A DNA stretch of 64,000 bases from Pigmentiphaga humi (GCF_900606115.1 NZ_UWPJ01000025.1:1-64000), one strand, 5' to 3'; positions 46,328 through 55,194 are shown, counted from the stretch's first letter. The notes: generated by a model from the sequence alone, not told the origin. Program-made: numbers and translations.

Positions 46328-47308
46328 TCACTCGACCTTGATGTTGGCCGACTTGATGACGCGGCCCCACTTGTCGATCTCGGCGGCGACGAAGGCTCGC
46401 AGCGCCTCGGGCGTACCGGGCGCCGGCTCCATGCCGCCCTGGATGACCGCCTGCCGGCCTTCGGGCGAATTCAGTATGCGGCCCACGTCTTGGCTCACCT
46501 TGCGCACGATGTCGGGCGGCGTGCCCGCGGGCGCGAACATGGCGACCCAGCCGCTCGCGACATAGTCCGGGTAGCCCGACTCGGCAACGGTAGGCACATC
46601 GGGCGCCGACGTCGGCCGCTTCGCATCGACGACCGCGAGTATGCGCAGACGGCGATCCTGGACCAGCGGCATCAAGGTCGTGAGATCCGATATGCCGAAG
46701 TTGACCTCGCCCGAGGCAATGGCCAGCGCCGCCGGCGCCGTGCCTTTGTACGCCACGGCGTTCATCTTCGCGCCGCTCATCGAGGCCAGCAGCTCGCCCG
46801 CCAGATGCGTCTGGCTGCCCGTGCCGGACACACTGTAGAGCAAGCCCTGCCTGCTGCCCTTGCCGAGGGCGACCAGGTCCGCCACGGTCTGCACCGGCAC
46901 CGAAGGATGGACGGCGATCGCCGTGGGAATGGTGGCGATCATGGTGACCGGCGCCAGATCCCTGGCCGCGTCGTAGGGCATCTTGCGGAAATGCTGGTTG
47001 ATCGCAATCGCCCCGGGTGAACTGAGCACGAAGGTATAGCCATCGGGCGCCGCCTTGGCCGCCATCTCCACGCCGATCGCCCCGGCGGCGCCCGGACGAC
47101 TCTCGACCACCACGGACTGCTTCCACTGCGGCGCCAGCTTGGCGCTGAGGAGCCGCGCCAACTGGTCCACGCTGCCCCCAGGCGGGAAGGGCGCGATCAG
47201 GCGCAGCGGGCGCTCCGGATAGCTCTGGGCCAAAGCAGCCATCGGGACGAGGGTCAGGCAGGCGGCGGCGGCCGCGGCGCGAACACAGAACGAACGACGA
47301 TGCGACAT
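46328..47308 (-). CDS. Bug/TctC-family periplasmic binding protein
   Basis: A 326-residue tripartite tricarboxylate-type receptor with a signal peptide ending AALAQ near residue 28. The mature protein starts YPERPLRLIAPFPPGGSVD, the canonical Bug motif, and has VVESRPGAAGAIG. ATG 47308 is preceded by CAAGGAACC. It lies 46 bp after the MarR gene on the same strand and probably captures the substrate of this operon. No TctA/TctB membrane genes are present. Confidence 0.93.
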   Translation of the reverse strand: MSHRRSFCVRAAAAAACLTLVPMAALAQSYPERPLRLIAPFPPGGSVDQLARLLSAKLAPQWKQSVVVESRPGAAGAIGVEMAAKAAPDGYTFVLSSPGAIAINQHFRKMPYDAARDLAPVTMIATIPTAIAVHPSVPVQTVADLVALGKGSRQGLLYSVSGTGSQTHLAGELLASMSGAKMNAVAYKGTAPAALAIASGEVNFGISDLTTLMPLVQDRRLRILAVVDAKRPTSAPDVPTVAESGYPDYVASGWVAMFAPAGTPPDIVRKVSQDVGRILNSPEGRQAVIQGGMEPAPGTPEALRAFVAAEIDKWGRVIKSANIKVE

Positions 47309-47354
47309 GGCGGTTCCTTGCAAGAGAGGAAACTGCGGAGCGATGCGCAAAAAG

Positions 47355-47825
47355 TCAGGCCAGGCCCACAATCTTGCGCATGATGGTGAAAAAGGCCTGG
47401 CGTTCTTCCGGGCCCAGATTGCCCAGGATTTCGTTCTGCGACGAAGCGATTTCTGGCTGTATGCGCTGCAACAGCGACTCGCCCGCGCCGGACAGCCGCA
47501 GTTCATGCGCCCGCCCGTCCACCGCCGAACGCACCCGCTCCACCAGCCCGCGTTCGACGAAACGCTTGACGATGCGGCCCACGGTCACCACGTCCACGGA
47601 GACCGAAGCCGCCAGGCTGGCCTGGTCCACGCCGGGATGGAAATGCAAGGCCGTGAGCAGGACCATCTGCGGCACCGTGAGGTCATAGGGCTGCAGCCGA
47701 CGATCCAGGCCCGCGACCGAAATCTGGTGCGCGCGGCGGATCAGGAAGCCCGGTTTGTCCACGAAACGGTCGACGTCGTTGCGGGCGGCAAGATTGGGAT
47801 GGGAGGCAGGTTCGGGAAGAGACAT
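47355..47825 (-). CDS. MarR family transcriptional regulator
   Basis: A 156-residue MarR protein, with the helix-turn-helix in LAASVSVDVVTVGRIVKRF and the wing SAVDGRAHELRLSGAG. It is the first gene of the five-gene minus-strand operon. Two identical 23-bp repeats with inverted arms lie just upstream (47852-47904), so autoregulation of the whole operon is strongly suggested. Confidence 0.9.
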   Translation of the reverse strand: MSLPEPASHPNLAARNDVDRFVDKPGFLIRRAHQISVAGLDRRLQPYDLTVPQMVLLTALHFHPGVDQASLAASVSVDVVTVGRIVKRFVERGLVERVRSAVDGRAHELRLSGAGESLLQRIQPEIASSQNEILGNLGPEERQAFFTIMRKIVGLA

Positions 47826-47851
47826 GACGCGTCATCTCGATGTGATGCGCC

Positions 47852-47904
47852 AGATAATACGCACGCTTATCAAAACAATCAAGATAATACGCACGCTTAT
47901 CAAA
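47852..47904. promoter_or_regulatory. Tandem operator pair upstream of MarR operon
   Basis: The 23-bp sequence starting AGATAATACGCACGCTTATC occurs at 47852-47874 and again at 47882-47904, with a 30-bp period, about three helical turns. Each copy contains GATAA-N9-TTATC. Two sites on the same DNA face would allow cooperative binding of MarR dimers. Confidence 0.78.
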
Positions 47905-47970
47905 TTGCCGAAAAAAAAGCGACGTGATGGCCATCCGGCATCGCCGCTCGTCGCATCGCCCAGGGCATTG

Positions 47971-48040
47971 GCGGACCGAACGCCTCACCGGTCTACCAAT
48001 GCCGCCCTCTCGAGGGAACGCCCGAAGGGGCAGGGGTAGC
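47971..48040 (-). repeat. Dispersed intergenic hairpin element, copy D (diverged)
   Basis: A diverged copy: GCGGACCGAACGCCTCACCG, then a CCCTCTCGAGGG stem, then GGGGCAGGGGTAG. It ends directly before the stop codon of the VanB-type reductase gene, in the same relation to its gene as copies A and C. Confidence 0.65.
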
Positions 48041-48997
48041 TTAAAGATCCAGCACCAGCTTGCTGCCCTTGCAGCCCGAGACGCAGACCATCATGGTCTT
48101 GTTGGCCTCGCGCTCGCGCTCGGTCAGCACCGAGTCGCGGTGGTCGGGCGTGCCTTCCAGCACCGCCGTCTCGCACGCGCCGCACACCCCTTCGCGGCAG
48201 CTGTAGTCGGCATCCACCCCGGCCTCCAGCAGCGCATCCAGCAGCGACATGCCTGCCGGCACGTCGATGGTCTTGCCCGACTTGGCCAGTTCCACCTGAT
48301 AGCTGCCCTCTTGCGCCGCCTCGACTTCGCCCGCGGCGGCAAAGCGCTCGATGTGCACGTTCTCATAGCCCAGTTCCTTGCAGGTGGCCTCGAAGGCGTC
48401 CAGCATGGGCGTGGGACCGCAGCAGTAGAAGTGCGTGTCGGCGGGATGGCCGCCCAGCAGTTCGCGCAGGTTGGGCGGGCCGCCCGCCTCGGCGTCGAAG
48501 CGCGTCTTGACCTGCTCGCCGGAGGCCAGCAGCTCGTCGACGAAAGCGGCTTCCACCTTGGCCCGCGCACAGTAGAGCAGTTCCACCGGCTTGTCGATGC
48601 TGCGCAGGCGGTTGTACATGCAGAAGATGGGCGTTACGCCTATCCCGCCCGCCAGCAGCACCGATTTGGTCGCGCCCTCGTCCAGCTCGAAGTTGTTGCG
48701 CGGCGCGCCGATCTTGATGGTCGAACCCACACGCAGCTGCTCGTGCACATAGCGCGAGCCGCCCCGGCTGTTACGGTCGTTCAGTACGCCCACCACGTAG
48801 CGGTGGCGCTCGGCCGGCGAATTGAACAGCGAGTAGCTGCGCACCAGGCCGTTGGGCAGATGCAGGTCGATATGGGAGCCCGCCTCGAACGCAGGGAGAT
48901 CCGCGCCGTCGGGCGAACGGAATTCGACGCTGATGATGCCTTGCGCTTCAAGGCGGATGGCTTGAACCAGAACCGTAAGAAGAGAGCTGCTGTTCAT
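48041..48997 (-). CDS. Phthalate dioxygenase reductase-type (VanB-like) flavin/2Fe-2S oxidoreductase
   Basis: A 318-residue electron-transfer protein with three modules: flavin-binding RSYSLFNSP, NAD-binding GGIGVTPIFCM with CCGPTPML, and a C-terminal plant-type ferredoxin with CREGVCGAC and a distant Cys. It passes electrons from NADH to a Rieske oxygenase, encoded two genes upstream. It is the last gene of the IclR-led operon. The fit with a single-component VanA-type oxygenase is good. Confidence 0.94.
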   Translation of the reverse strand: MNSSSLLTVLVQAIRLEAQGIISVEFRSPDGADLPAFEAGSHIDLHLPNGLVRSYSLFNSPAERHRYVVGVLNDRNSRGGSRYVHEQLRVGSTIKIGAPRNNFELDEGATKSVLLAGGIGVTPIFCMYNRLRSIDKPVELLYCARAKVEAAFVDELLASGEQVKTRFDAEAGGPPNLRELLGGHPADTHFYCCGPTPMLDAFEATCKELGYENVHIERFAAAGEVEAAQEGSYQVELAKSGKTIDVPAGMSLLDALLEAGVDADYSCREGVCGACETAVLEGTPDHRDSVLTEREREANKTMMVCVSGCKGSKLVLDL

Positions 48998-49021
48998 TGA
49001 AAAAAGGTCGAAAAAAGGCGG

Positions 49022-49438
49022 TTATGCGTCGTTACGCAAGGCGACGTCGAGGCGCGCGAAAGCATCGATTTCCACCGTCAGGCCGGGGAAAACCAGGGCA
49101 CGGACTTCGACCAACGTGGAGCACGGATACGGCGGCTGGAAGAACGCCTTGCGGGCGCGCCCGACCTCGTCCTTGTCCCGGATATCCGTCACGTAGATCA
49201 CCAGTTTATAAATATTTTGCACCCCACCGCCAGCCGCTTCGACCAAAGCGCGGATTTTGCCCAGCACAATCAGGGTTTGTTCGTATGTGCCCAGCGGGAC
49301 ATCGGCCTTGGATTCCGGATTGGCCGTCATGCCCGACATGGCGATCTCGTCGCCCAGGACGAGGCAATTCGACCACGTCGCGGTCTCCCTTTCGGGGACC
49401 GACGGCGCGGTCACGCGGCGCGCCAGCGCCATCGTCAT
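49022..49438 (-). CDS. RidA/YjgF family protein (enamine/imine deaminase-like)
   Basis: A 138-residue RidA-fold protein. The block VEVRALVFPGLTVEIDAFA contains the conserved Arg and the (V/I)E(I/V)(D/E)A motif that bind the carboxylate of enamine substrates. The start ATG 49438 overlaps the Rieske oxygenase stop by 4 nt. Relatives hydrolyse 2-aminoacrylate-like enamines or act as 2-aminomuconate deaminase. Its presence between oxygenase and reductase genes suggests that a nitrogen-containing intermediate arises in this pathway. Confidence 0.85.
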   Translation of the reverse strand: MTMALARRVTAPSVPERETATWSNCLVLGDEIAMSGMTANPESKADVPLGTYEQTLIVLGKIRALVEAAGGGVQNIYKLVIYVTDIRDKDEVGRARKAFFQPPYPCSTLVEVRALVFPGLTVEIDAFARLDVALRNDA

Positions 49439-50457
49439 GCGGCCTTGCCCTGCAGCGTGTCGAGCTGCTGGGCGGCCAGGTTGCGCAGGTGGCGGCGCAG
49501 GCGCACCAGACCCACATCGTGCTGGTACAGGTTCTCGCGCTGATTGGCGTCGGGCTCCATCACTTCCAGCACTTCGCGGTCCTGCTCCAGCACGGTCCAG
49601 TGGCGCGCTTCCAGCCGGTTGCGGTAGAGGAATTGCCACGCATGCCGCTGCCAGCCCGAGACCCTGCGGCAGCGCCAGTGGAATACCGCGGCCAGGTTCT
49701 CGGTGATCGGCGTGTAAGTGCCGACGATGGCGAAGCTGCCGCCGGGACCGCCGGTGGCCGGGTACGGGATCTCCAGGCGCAGCCAGTGCAGGCCGGTATC
49801 CGCCCACTCGGTCCAGTCGAAGTTCACGCCGCGCTGGCCCTTCTTCTCGAAGATGAAGCCGTGCTCGGTATTGCGCACGCCGAACTCGGCCTCGGACGAG
49901 CCCTCGGCCATCGAGTGCGACTGCTTGTGCAGGTAGGTGCCGTGCATCGGATCCATCACGTTGTCGATCACGTAGCGATAGTCCGAACGCCATTCCGTGT
50001 AGCACAGGAACGCGCCGTATTCGTCGGAGACCAGCTCTTCCGGCAGCGTGAAATCGGGCGCCTCGTCGACGTTCTCGGCCGAGTTGTAGAGGAACACCGC
50101 GTCGTTGCGCTCGACCACGTGGAACGACCGCGCGGCGCGCTTGCCCTCCAGGCTACAGCCGGGGCTGCCGGGAACGTTGGTCACCACGCCGTCGCTGCGC
50201 ACCTGCACGCCGTGATAGCCGCAGGCGATGCGGTCGCCCAGCAGAATGCCCTTGGACAGCGGCGCGCCGCGGTGCGGGCAGTGGTCTTCCAGCGCGTAGA
50301 TCTTGCCGGCCTCGTCGCGCCACAGCACCAGCTTCATGCCCAGGCGGCGCATCGAAACGGGCTTGTCCGCAACAAAGCTGGACGGACAGATGGCGTACCA
50401 GGTGTCCTTCAGGCCGACTTGCAGCAGATCGTCCGGGCTCTCGATTTTCTTGCTCAT
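49435..50457 (-). CDS. Rieske 2Fe-2S ring-hydroxylating/O-demethylating oxygenase (VanA-like)
   Basis: A 340-residue oxygenase. The Rieske centre is CPHRG with CGYHG (about residues 59-84), and the mononuclear iron site is NVMDPMHGTYLH (about 162-176). The size and single-subunit form match the VanA/phthalate oxygenase group, which hydroxylate or demethylate aromatic acids. Electrons would come from the reductase two genes downstream. A small helical protein is encoded 17 bp upstream. The aromatic substrate is unknown. Confidence 0.92.
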   Translation of the reverse strand: MSKKIESPDDLLQVGLKDTWYAICPSSFVADKPVSMRRLGMKLVLWRDEAGKIYALEDHCPHRGAPLSKGILLGDRIACGYHGVQVRSDGVVTNVPGSPGCSLEGKRAARSFHVVERNDAVFLYNSAENVDEAPDFTLPEELVSDEYGAFLCYTEWRSDYRYVIDNVMDPMHGTYLHKQSHSMAEGSSEAEFGVRNTEHGFIFEKKGQRGVNFDWTEWADTGLHWLRLEIPYPATGGPGGSFAIVGTYTPITENLAAVFHWRCRRVSGWQRHAWQFLYRNRLEARHWTVLEQDREVLEVMEPDANQRENLYQHDVGLVRLRRHLRNLAAQQLDTLQGKAA

Positions 50458-50474
50458 GACAGACTCCTAGAACG

Positions 50475-50696
50475 TTACGCAGCCAAGCGGGCCAGTTCGG
50501 CCTGGAGCAGCACTTCCGTCCAGGCCTGGCCATTGGGAGCCGGCGGACCGGCGCGGTTCAGGTACTCCACGATGGGAGCCAGCTCGTGCATGCCGGTGGC
50601 GAATGCGCGCTCCAGCGAATCGCCCAGCAGGCTTTCCCATTCCGTGGGAGGGCGGCGCCGCGCCTGATGCGGCTCGAGATAGCGGTCTTGCATCAT
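50475..50696 (-). CDS. Small protein of unknown function (73 aa)
   Basis: A 73-residue hydrophilic protein, predicted mostly helical, with no Cys cluster, signal peptide or membrane segment. It overlaps the preceding small gene by 4 nt and lies 17 bp before the Rieske gene, so it is part of the operon. I do not recognise its family with confidence. The conserved-looking middle is LLGDSLERAFATGMHELAPI. A role as an accessory or stabilising factor for the oxygenase is only a guess from position. Confidence 0.7.
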   Translation of the reverse strand: MMQDRYLEPHQARRRPPTEWESLLGDSLERAFATGMHELAPIVEYLNRAGPPAPNGQAWTEVLLQAELARLAA

Positions 50697-51016
50697 TTAC
50701 CTCCATTGCGTACGCGTTCGCGGATCCGTTCGCGAACGGGAACAAAGTCATAAGTGGGATAGCACTCCGTACGGAACACGCCCCACGCGGAACGCTCCAG
50801 CTCCACGTTCACCGCCGCCAGCAGGTGCGGCGGCACCTCCAGCGTCACGATCTGCCCCAGGCCCATCGCCACGGTCCAGGACGCCACCCTCACCCCTTCC
50901 GGTGGAAAACGCTCCCACCAGTCGGCTTCCTTCAGCTTGGTCTGGACCGCGTCCAGATTGTTGGACTGATCGTGCTTGAGCAGCACAGTGAGCAAAATAT
51001 TCGCGGTTTCAGCCAT
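50693..51016 (-). CDS. Small protein of unknown function (107 aa)
   Basis: A 107-residue protein with alternating beta/alpha pattern: ILLTVLLKHD, then a Trp-rich ADWWERFPPEG, VASWTVAMGLGQIVTLEVP and a basic C-terminus RERIRERVRNGGK. It may have a dimeric alpha-beta barrel-like fold, but I cannot confirm this. It lies 31 bp after the VOC dioxygenase and overlaps the 73-residue gene. Small proteins of this size are also found in some other Rieske-type catabolic clusters. Confidence 0.75.
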   Translation of the reverse strand: MAETANILLTVLLKHDQSNNLDAVQTKLKEADWWERFPPEGVRVASWTVAMGLGQIVTLEVPPHLLAAVNVELERSAWGVFRTECYPTYDFVPVRERIRERVRNGGK

Positions 51017-51047
51017 CTACCTTCTCCAACTCCGCCCTAGCCGGCGA

Positions 51048-52016
51048 TCACTTCTTATCCGTCAGGAACTGGCCGTCCGGGGCCTTCGCGCTCTTCTGGC
51101 GGCGGGTATTGCCGTCCAGGCCGCCGTCGATCGCCCATTCGGCGAATATCGTGGGGCCGGGCTCGAACTCGCGGGCTTCCCACTCGGCGTCGAGGAAATC
51201 CTCGTCGGCGTAGTACTCGATCAGGCCGCCGCCGGGAAAGTTGAAGTACCAGAAGTAAGCCGACGAAATCGGATGGCGGCCCGGTCCGATCTGCGTGCTC
51301 CAGCCGTCGCGCGCCATGGCCATGCCGCCGCCGAACACCTCATGGATGTCGCGCACGGTGAAGGCCACGTGGTTCAGGCCGGCGCGCGGCTCGGGCGGCT
51401 GCAGCAAGAACAGGTCGTGGTGGCCGCCTTCGGCCGCGCAGCGCATGAAGGCGCCCCGGTTGGGATAGCGGTCGGAAGCGACGAAACCGAAGTTGTCGGC
51501 GTAGAAAGCCTCGCAAGCCTTGACGTCCTTGACGAAGAACACCACGTGGCCCACCTCGATGGGCGTGGCGCGGTCGTAGATCGGACTGCGCTGGTTGCGG
51601 CGCGACTTGGTGCCCCAGGTATTCATGCCCGGGCTGTCCAGGTCGAGCTCGATCTTGCGGGTCTTCTGGAAGCGCACGGCCAGGCCATTCGGATCCATGC
51701 AGCCCACGCGGCCGCCCTCGTTCACATAGCCCGGCTGCCCCTTGAGCTTCTCGGCGAAACGCGCGATCACCTCGTCGCCGGAACAGCCCCACACCACCTC
51801 GCGCAGCGTCGGCCCGTCCTCGATGGCGGGCGGCAGCCCGGGGAAATCGGTCGTCTTCACGATCACCCGGCACTTGTTCATGCTCTCGTAGACCAGCGAC
51901 TTGTCGGTTTCCTCGACCAGGTTCAGGCCCCAGTCGTTCAGGAATTTCTTGCAAGCAGCCAGGTCGTCCGCGCCGTAGGTGATTTCGTCTATGCCCAATA
52001 CGTCCATCATCATCAC
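51048..52016 (-). CDS. VOC family extradiol dioxygenase-like protein
   Basis: A 322-residue two-domain vicinal oxygen chelate protein. Probable iron ligands are His in EVGHVVFFV, His in GLNHVAFTV and Glu in LIEYYADED, the normal set for 2,3-dihydroxybiphenyl- or catechol-type dioxygenases. A C-terminal extension after residue 270 ends in a Lys-rich tail. It is encoded 16 bp after the aldehyde dehydrogenase gene. It probably cleaves the ring after the Rieske oxygenase acts; the substrate is unknown. Confidence 0.87.
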   Translation of the reverse strand: MMMMDVLGIDEITYGADDLAACKKFLNDWGLNLVEETDKSLVYESMNKCRVIVKTTDFPGLPPAIEDGPTLREVVWGCSGDEVIARFAEKLKGQPGYVNEGGRVGCMDPNGLAVRFQKTRKIELDLDSPGMNTWGTKSRRNQRSPIYDRATPIEVGHVVFFVKDVKACEAFYADNFGFVASDRYPNRGAFMRCAAEGGHHDLFLLQPPEPRAGLNHVAFTVRDIHEVFGGGMAMARDGWSTQIGPGRHPISSAYFWYFNFPGGGLIEYYADEDFLDAEWEAREFEPGPTIFAEWAIDGGLDGNTRRQKSAKAPDGQFLTDKK

Positions 52017-52032
52017 TCCTAGAGGCGGAGCC

Positions 52033-53511
52033 TCAATTTGCCCAGGACAAGGGGGATTCGTTCATGCCCCAGTACATGCCCTTTTGCTCCATGTATTGCA
52101 GGATGCCGAGGCGGCCTTTCTCGCGGCCGATGCCGCTGTCGCGCCAGCCGCCGAACGGCGTCGAAATCGAGAACAGCTTGTAGGTGTTGATCCACACCGT
52201 GCCGGCCTGCACCGCGCGGCCGACGCGCCAGGCGCGCTTGTAGTCGCGCGTCCAGATGCCGGCGGCCAGCGCGTACACGCTGTCGTTGGCTTGCTCGATC
52301 AGCGCTTCCTCGCTGTCGAAGGGCATCGCGACCAGCACCGGCCCGAAGATTTCTTCCTGGCTGATGCGGGCCTGGTTGCTCAGGCCCTCGATGATGGTCG
52401 GGCGATAAAAATAGCCCTTGTCGTAGAGACCGCCCTCGGGACGCTGGCCGCCGGTGCGGATGCGTCCGCCTTCGGAGACGCCCAGTTCGACGTAGCGCTC
52501 GATCGACTCGCGGTGCTTGCCGGTGATCAGCGGCCCCATCTGGGTGCGCTCGTCGGACGGGTCGCCCACGCGCAGCGCCGCGGCGCGCTCGGTCAGGCGG
52601 TCGATGAACTGCTCATAGACGGACGAGGCCACGAACAGCCGCGAGCCGGCGATGCAGGCTTCGCCCGAAGAACTGAAGATGCCGTACAGCACGCCGTTGA
52701 CGGCATGGTCCAGGTCGGCATCCTCGAACACCATGGTGGGCGACTTGCCGCCCAGTTCCAGCGAGACAGGCATCATCTTGTCGGCCGCGATGTGGGCGAT
52801 GTGCCGGCCGGTGGCGGTGCCGCCGGTGAAGGACACGCGCTTGACCAGCGGGTGCTTGGTGATGGCGTCGCCGATCACCGACCCCCTGCCGGGCAGCACA
52901 CTGACGATGCCCTTGGGGACGCCGGCCTCTTCGCAGATGGCGGCCAGCTCCAGCGCCATCAGCGGCGTGATCTCGGCGGGCTTGACCACGACGGCGTTGC
53001 CGGCGGCCAGCGCCGGGGCCATCTTCTGCGCCTCGCTGGCGATGGGCGAGTTCCACGGCGTGATGGCGGCGACCACGCCCATGGGCTCGTAGACGCTCAT
53101 CGTGATGTAGTCGCCGCGCGGCGGGGTGATGATTTCTTCCAGCGTTTCGCAGGCGGCCGCGAAGTATTGGAAGGTGCCGGCGGCGCTGGCGACCAGCACG
53201 CGCGTCTCGGAAATCGGCTTGCCGTTGTCCAGGCGCTGGCGCTGGGCCAGTTCCTCGGCCCGCTCGCGAATCAGCTGCGCGATACGATAGAGCACGGCGG
53301 CGCGCTCGTGCGGCTTGCGCTGCGCCCAGCCGCTGGTGCGGAAGGCGTGATGAGCGCCCTGGATGGCCTCTTCGACGTCATCCAGGCTGGCCGCGTTCAG
53401 GTAGGCCACGGCCTCCCCGGTGGCCGGGTAGATGGTGGCGTAGCGGTCGCCGCCGCCTTCGCGCCAGACGCCGGCGATGCAGATGGGAAGCGTCTTGTCG
53501 GAGATCAGCAT
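52033..53511 (-). CDS. NAD(P)-dependent aldehyde dehydrogenase
   Basis: A 492-residue aldehyde dehydrogenase. The cofactor block TPWNSPIASEAQK, the catalytic Glu in LELGGKS and the catalytic Cys in SSGEACIAGSR are intact. It belongs to the betaine/vanillin/aromatic aldehyde group rather than the muconic semialdehyde branch found elsewhere in the window. It is separated from the ThDP-enzyme gene by only 3 bp, so it probably oxidises the aldehyde made by that decarboxylase. Confidence 0.92.
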   Translation of the reverse strand: MLISDKTLPICIAGVWREGGGDRYATIYPATGEAVAYLNAASLDDVEEAIQGAHHAFRTSGWAQRKPHERAAVLYRIAQLIRERAEELAQRQRLDNGKPISETRVLVASAAGTFQYFAAACETLEEIITPPRGDYITMSVYEPMGVVAAITPWNSPIASEAQKMAPALAAGNAVVVKPAEITPLMALELAAICEEAGVPKGIVSVLPGRGSVIGDAITKHPLVKRVSFTGGTATGRHIAHIAADKMMPVSLELGGKSPTMVFEDADLDHAVNGVLYGIFSSSGEACIAGSRLFVASSVYEQFIDRLTERAAALRVGDPSDERTQMGPLITGKHRESIERYVELGVSEGGRIRTGGQRPEGGLYDKGYFYRPTIIEGLSNQARISQEEIFGPVLVAMPFDSEEALIEQANDSVYALAAGIWTRDYKRAWRVGRAVQAGTVWINTYKLFSISTPFGGWRDSGIGREKGRLGILQYMEQKGMYWGMNESPLSWAN

Positions 53512-53514
53512 GGC

Positions 53515-55194
53515 TCAGGCTTCCTTCTTGTCGGCCGTGTTCTTGAGCGGCGGGCCGGCGAACTTGGTGTTGAAACCGCCGATCGACAGCATGTCGAGTT
53601 CGACGATGAACGGCCCTTCCACGACCAAGCCTTCTTTGATCGCGCCTTCGAGCTGGTCCAGGCTGGCGACCTTGGCGTGGCCCAGGCCCATGGACCGGGT
53701 CAGCAGCGCGTAGTCCGGCGTGTGCAGCTGCACGTAGTGCTTGCGGCCGCCGTAGACGGCGTCCTGGATGTTCTTGATGACGCCGTAGGACTGGTCGTTC
53801 ATCAGGATGATCAGCATGTCGGCCTTTTCCTGGACGGCGGTGGCCAGCTCGCCCAGGTTCAGGATGAAGCCGCCGTCGCCGGCCAGCGTGAAGGTCTTCT
53901 TGCCCGATCCGGTGGCGGCCGCGCCGATCGCGGCGCCCACGCCCATGGCCAGGCCCAGGCCGATGCCGCCGCCCAGCGCGTGCACGCCGGCCTTGGAATC
54001 GTGCAGGCACGGCAGGCGGTTGCCCCAGATGCTGTTGGACAGCGTCACGTCGCGCACCCAGTTGAAGGACTCGCCCACCACCGATTGCAGCGTGTCGATC
54101 AGCCTGTCGTAGGGGCCGACGTCATCGCGCAGCCTGGCCATGGCGGCCCGCTTGGCGGCCTGGAGGTCGTCGATGAACGCGGGGTCGACCGCCATCCTGC
54201 CTTCGAGCCGGTCGGCCAGCCCTTCGAGCGCCAGCGTGGCGTCGCCGTTGACGAAGAAATCGGTGGAATAGGCGCGGCCGTCGGCCTGCGCGTCGGCATC
54301 GATGCGGTAGCGCGTGGCGGGCAGCTTGACGGCGTATTTCAGCGTCTCGTTGCTGCGCAGGCGCGAGCCGACCACGACCAGGGCGTCCACGGTCTGGTAC
54401 AGGTTCTCGACGGGCTTGGCGACGGTGAACGAGCCCAGGCAGGCCGGATCGTTCTCGGGAATCACGCCGCGCCCTTGCGTGCTGGTGATGACGCCGAAGC
54501 CCAGCTTGACCAGGCGGCGCACCTGCTCGCCGGCCTGGCGCGCGCCGCCGCCCAGCCACAGCAACGGCCGCTTCGCGCCGGCCAGGCGGCTGGCCAGTTC
54601 GTCCAGCGCGGCTTCGGCCGGCGCCAGCGGCACGACGGGCAGCGGAGTCAGGTCGGCGGGCGCGTCGATCAGCGCAGCCTGTACGTCGATGGGGATCTCG
54701 ATGCTGACCGGACCGGTGGGCGCGGTCATGGCGATCTGCACGGCGCGCTTGACGATGCCCATGGCGGTCTCGGGCGTGCGGATGCGGAAGGCGGCCTTGG
54801 AGACGGCCTTGAGCATGTCCAGCTGGTTGTTGGCCTCGTGGATGAAGCCCAGGTTCTGGTCCAGGTAGGGGCTGTCGATCTGGCCGGTCAGGTGCAGCAG
54901 CGGCGTGCCGGCGGTAATGGCTTCGACCATCGAGCCCGCGGCGTTGCCGGCGGCGGTGCCGGTGCTGGTCACGGTCACGCCCAGGCCGCCGGTGGTGCGC
55001 GCATAGGCGTCGGCCATGTTGGTGGCGCCGGCCTCGCCGCGCGCCATCACGAAGCGGATGTTGCCGCGTTCGCCGAAGGCGTCCAGGATGGGCATGTTGT
55101 GGATCGAGATGACCCCGAACGCCGCCTTGACGCCGCAGTTCTCCAGGAACTGCGCAATGGCTGCGCCGACGGTGATGCGGTTGGCATTAGGCAT
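53515..55194 (-). CDS. Thiamine diphosphate-dependent enzyme (2-oxoacid decarboxylase/acetolactate synthase-like)
   Basis: A 559-residue ThDP enzyme with all three domains. The cofactor-activating Glu is E54 in ARGEAGATNMA, and the pyrophosphate/Mg motif is GDGGFILNLGELATA followed by MND. It resembles benzoylformate decarboxylase and acetolactate synthase large subunits; no small subunit is nearby. Directly upstream of an aldehyde dehydrogenase gene, decarboxylation of an aryl or muconate-derived 2-oxoacid is the likely role. Its start overlaps the SDR stop by 8 nt. Confidence 0.88.
   Translation of the reverse strand: MPNANRITVGAAIAQFLENCGVKAAFGVISIHNMPILDAFGERGNIRFVMARGEAGATNMADAYARTTGGLGVTVTSTGTAAGNAAGSMVEAITAGTPLLHLTGQIDSPYLDQNLGFIHEANNQLDMLKAVSKAAFRIRTPETAMGIVKRAVQIAMTAPTGPVSIEIPIDVQAALIDAPADLTPLPVVPLAPAEAALDELASRLAGAKRPLLWLGGGARQAGEQVRRLVKLGFGVITSTQGRGVIPENDPACLGSFTVAKPVENLYQTVDALVVVGSRLRSNETLKYAVKLPATRYRIDADAQADGRAYSTDFFVNGDATLALEGLADRLEGRMAVDPAFIDDLQAAKRAAMARLRDDVGPYDRLIDTLQSVVGESFNWVRDVTLSNSIWGNRLPCLHDSKAGVHALGGGIGLGLAMGVGAAIGAAATGSGKKTFTLAGDGGFILNLGELATAVQEKADMLIILMNDQSYGVIKNIQDAVYGGRKHYVQLHTPDYALLTRSMGLGHAKVASLDQLEGAIKEGLVVEGPFIVELDMLSIGGFNTKFAGPPLKNTADKKEA

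Noticed and set aside
47852-47904. CRISPR-like repeat pair
   Set aside because: Only two copies, a 7-bp spacer, internal inverted arms and a promoter position. An operator pair fits; no cas genes are present.
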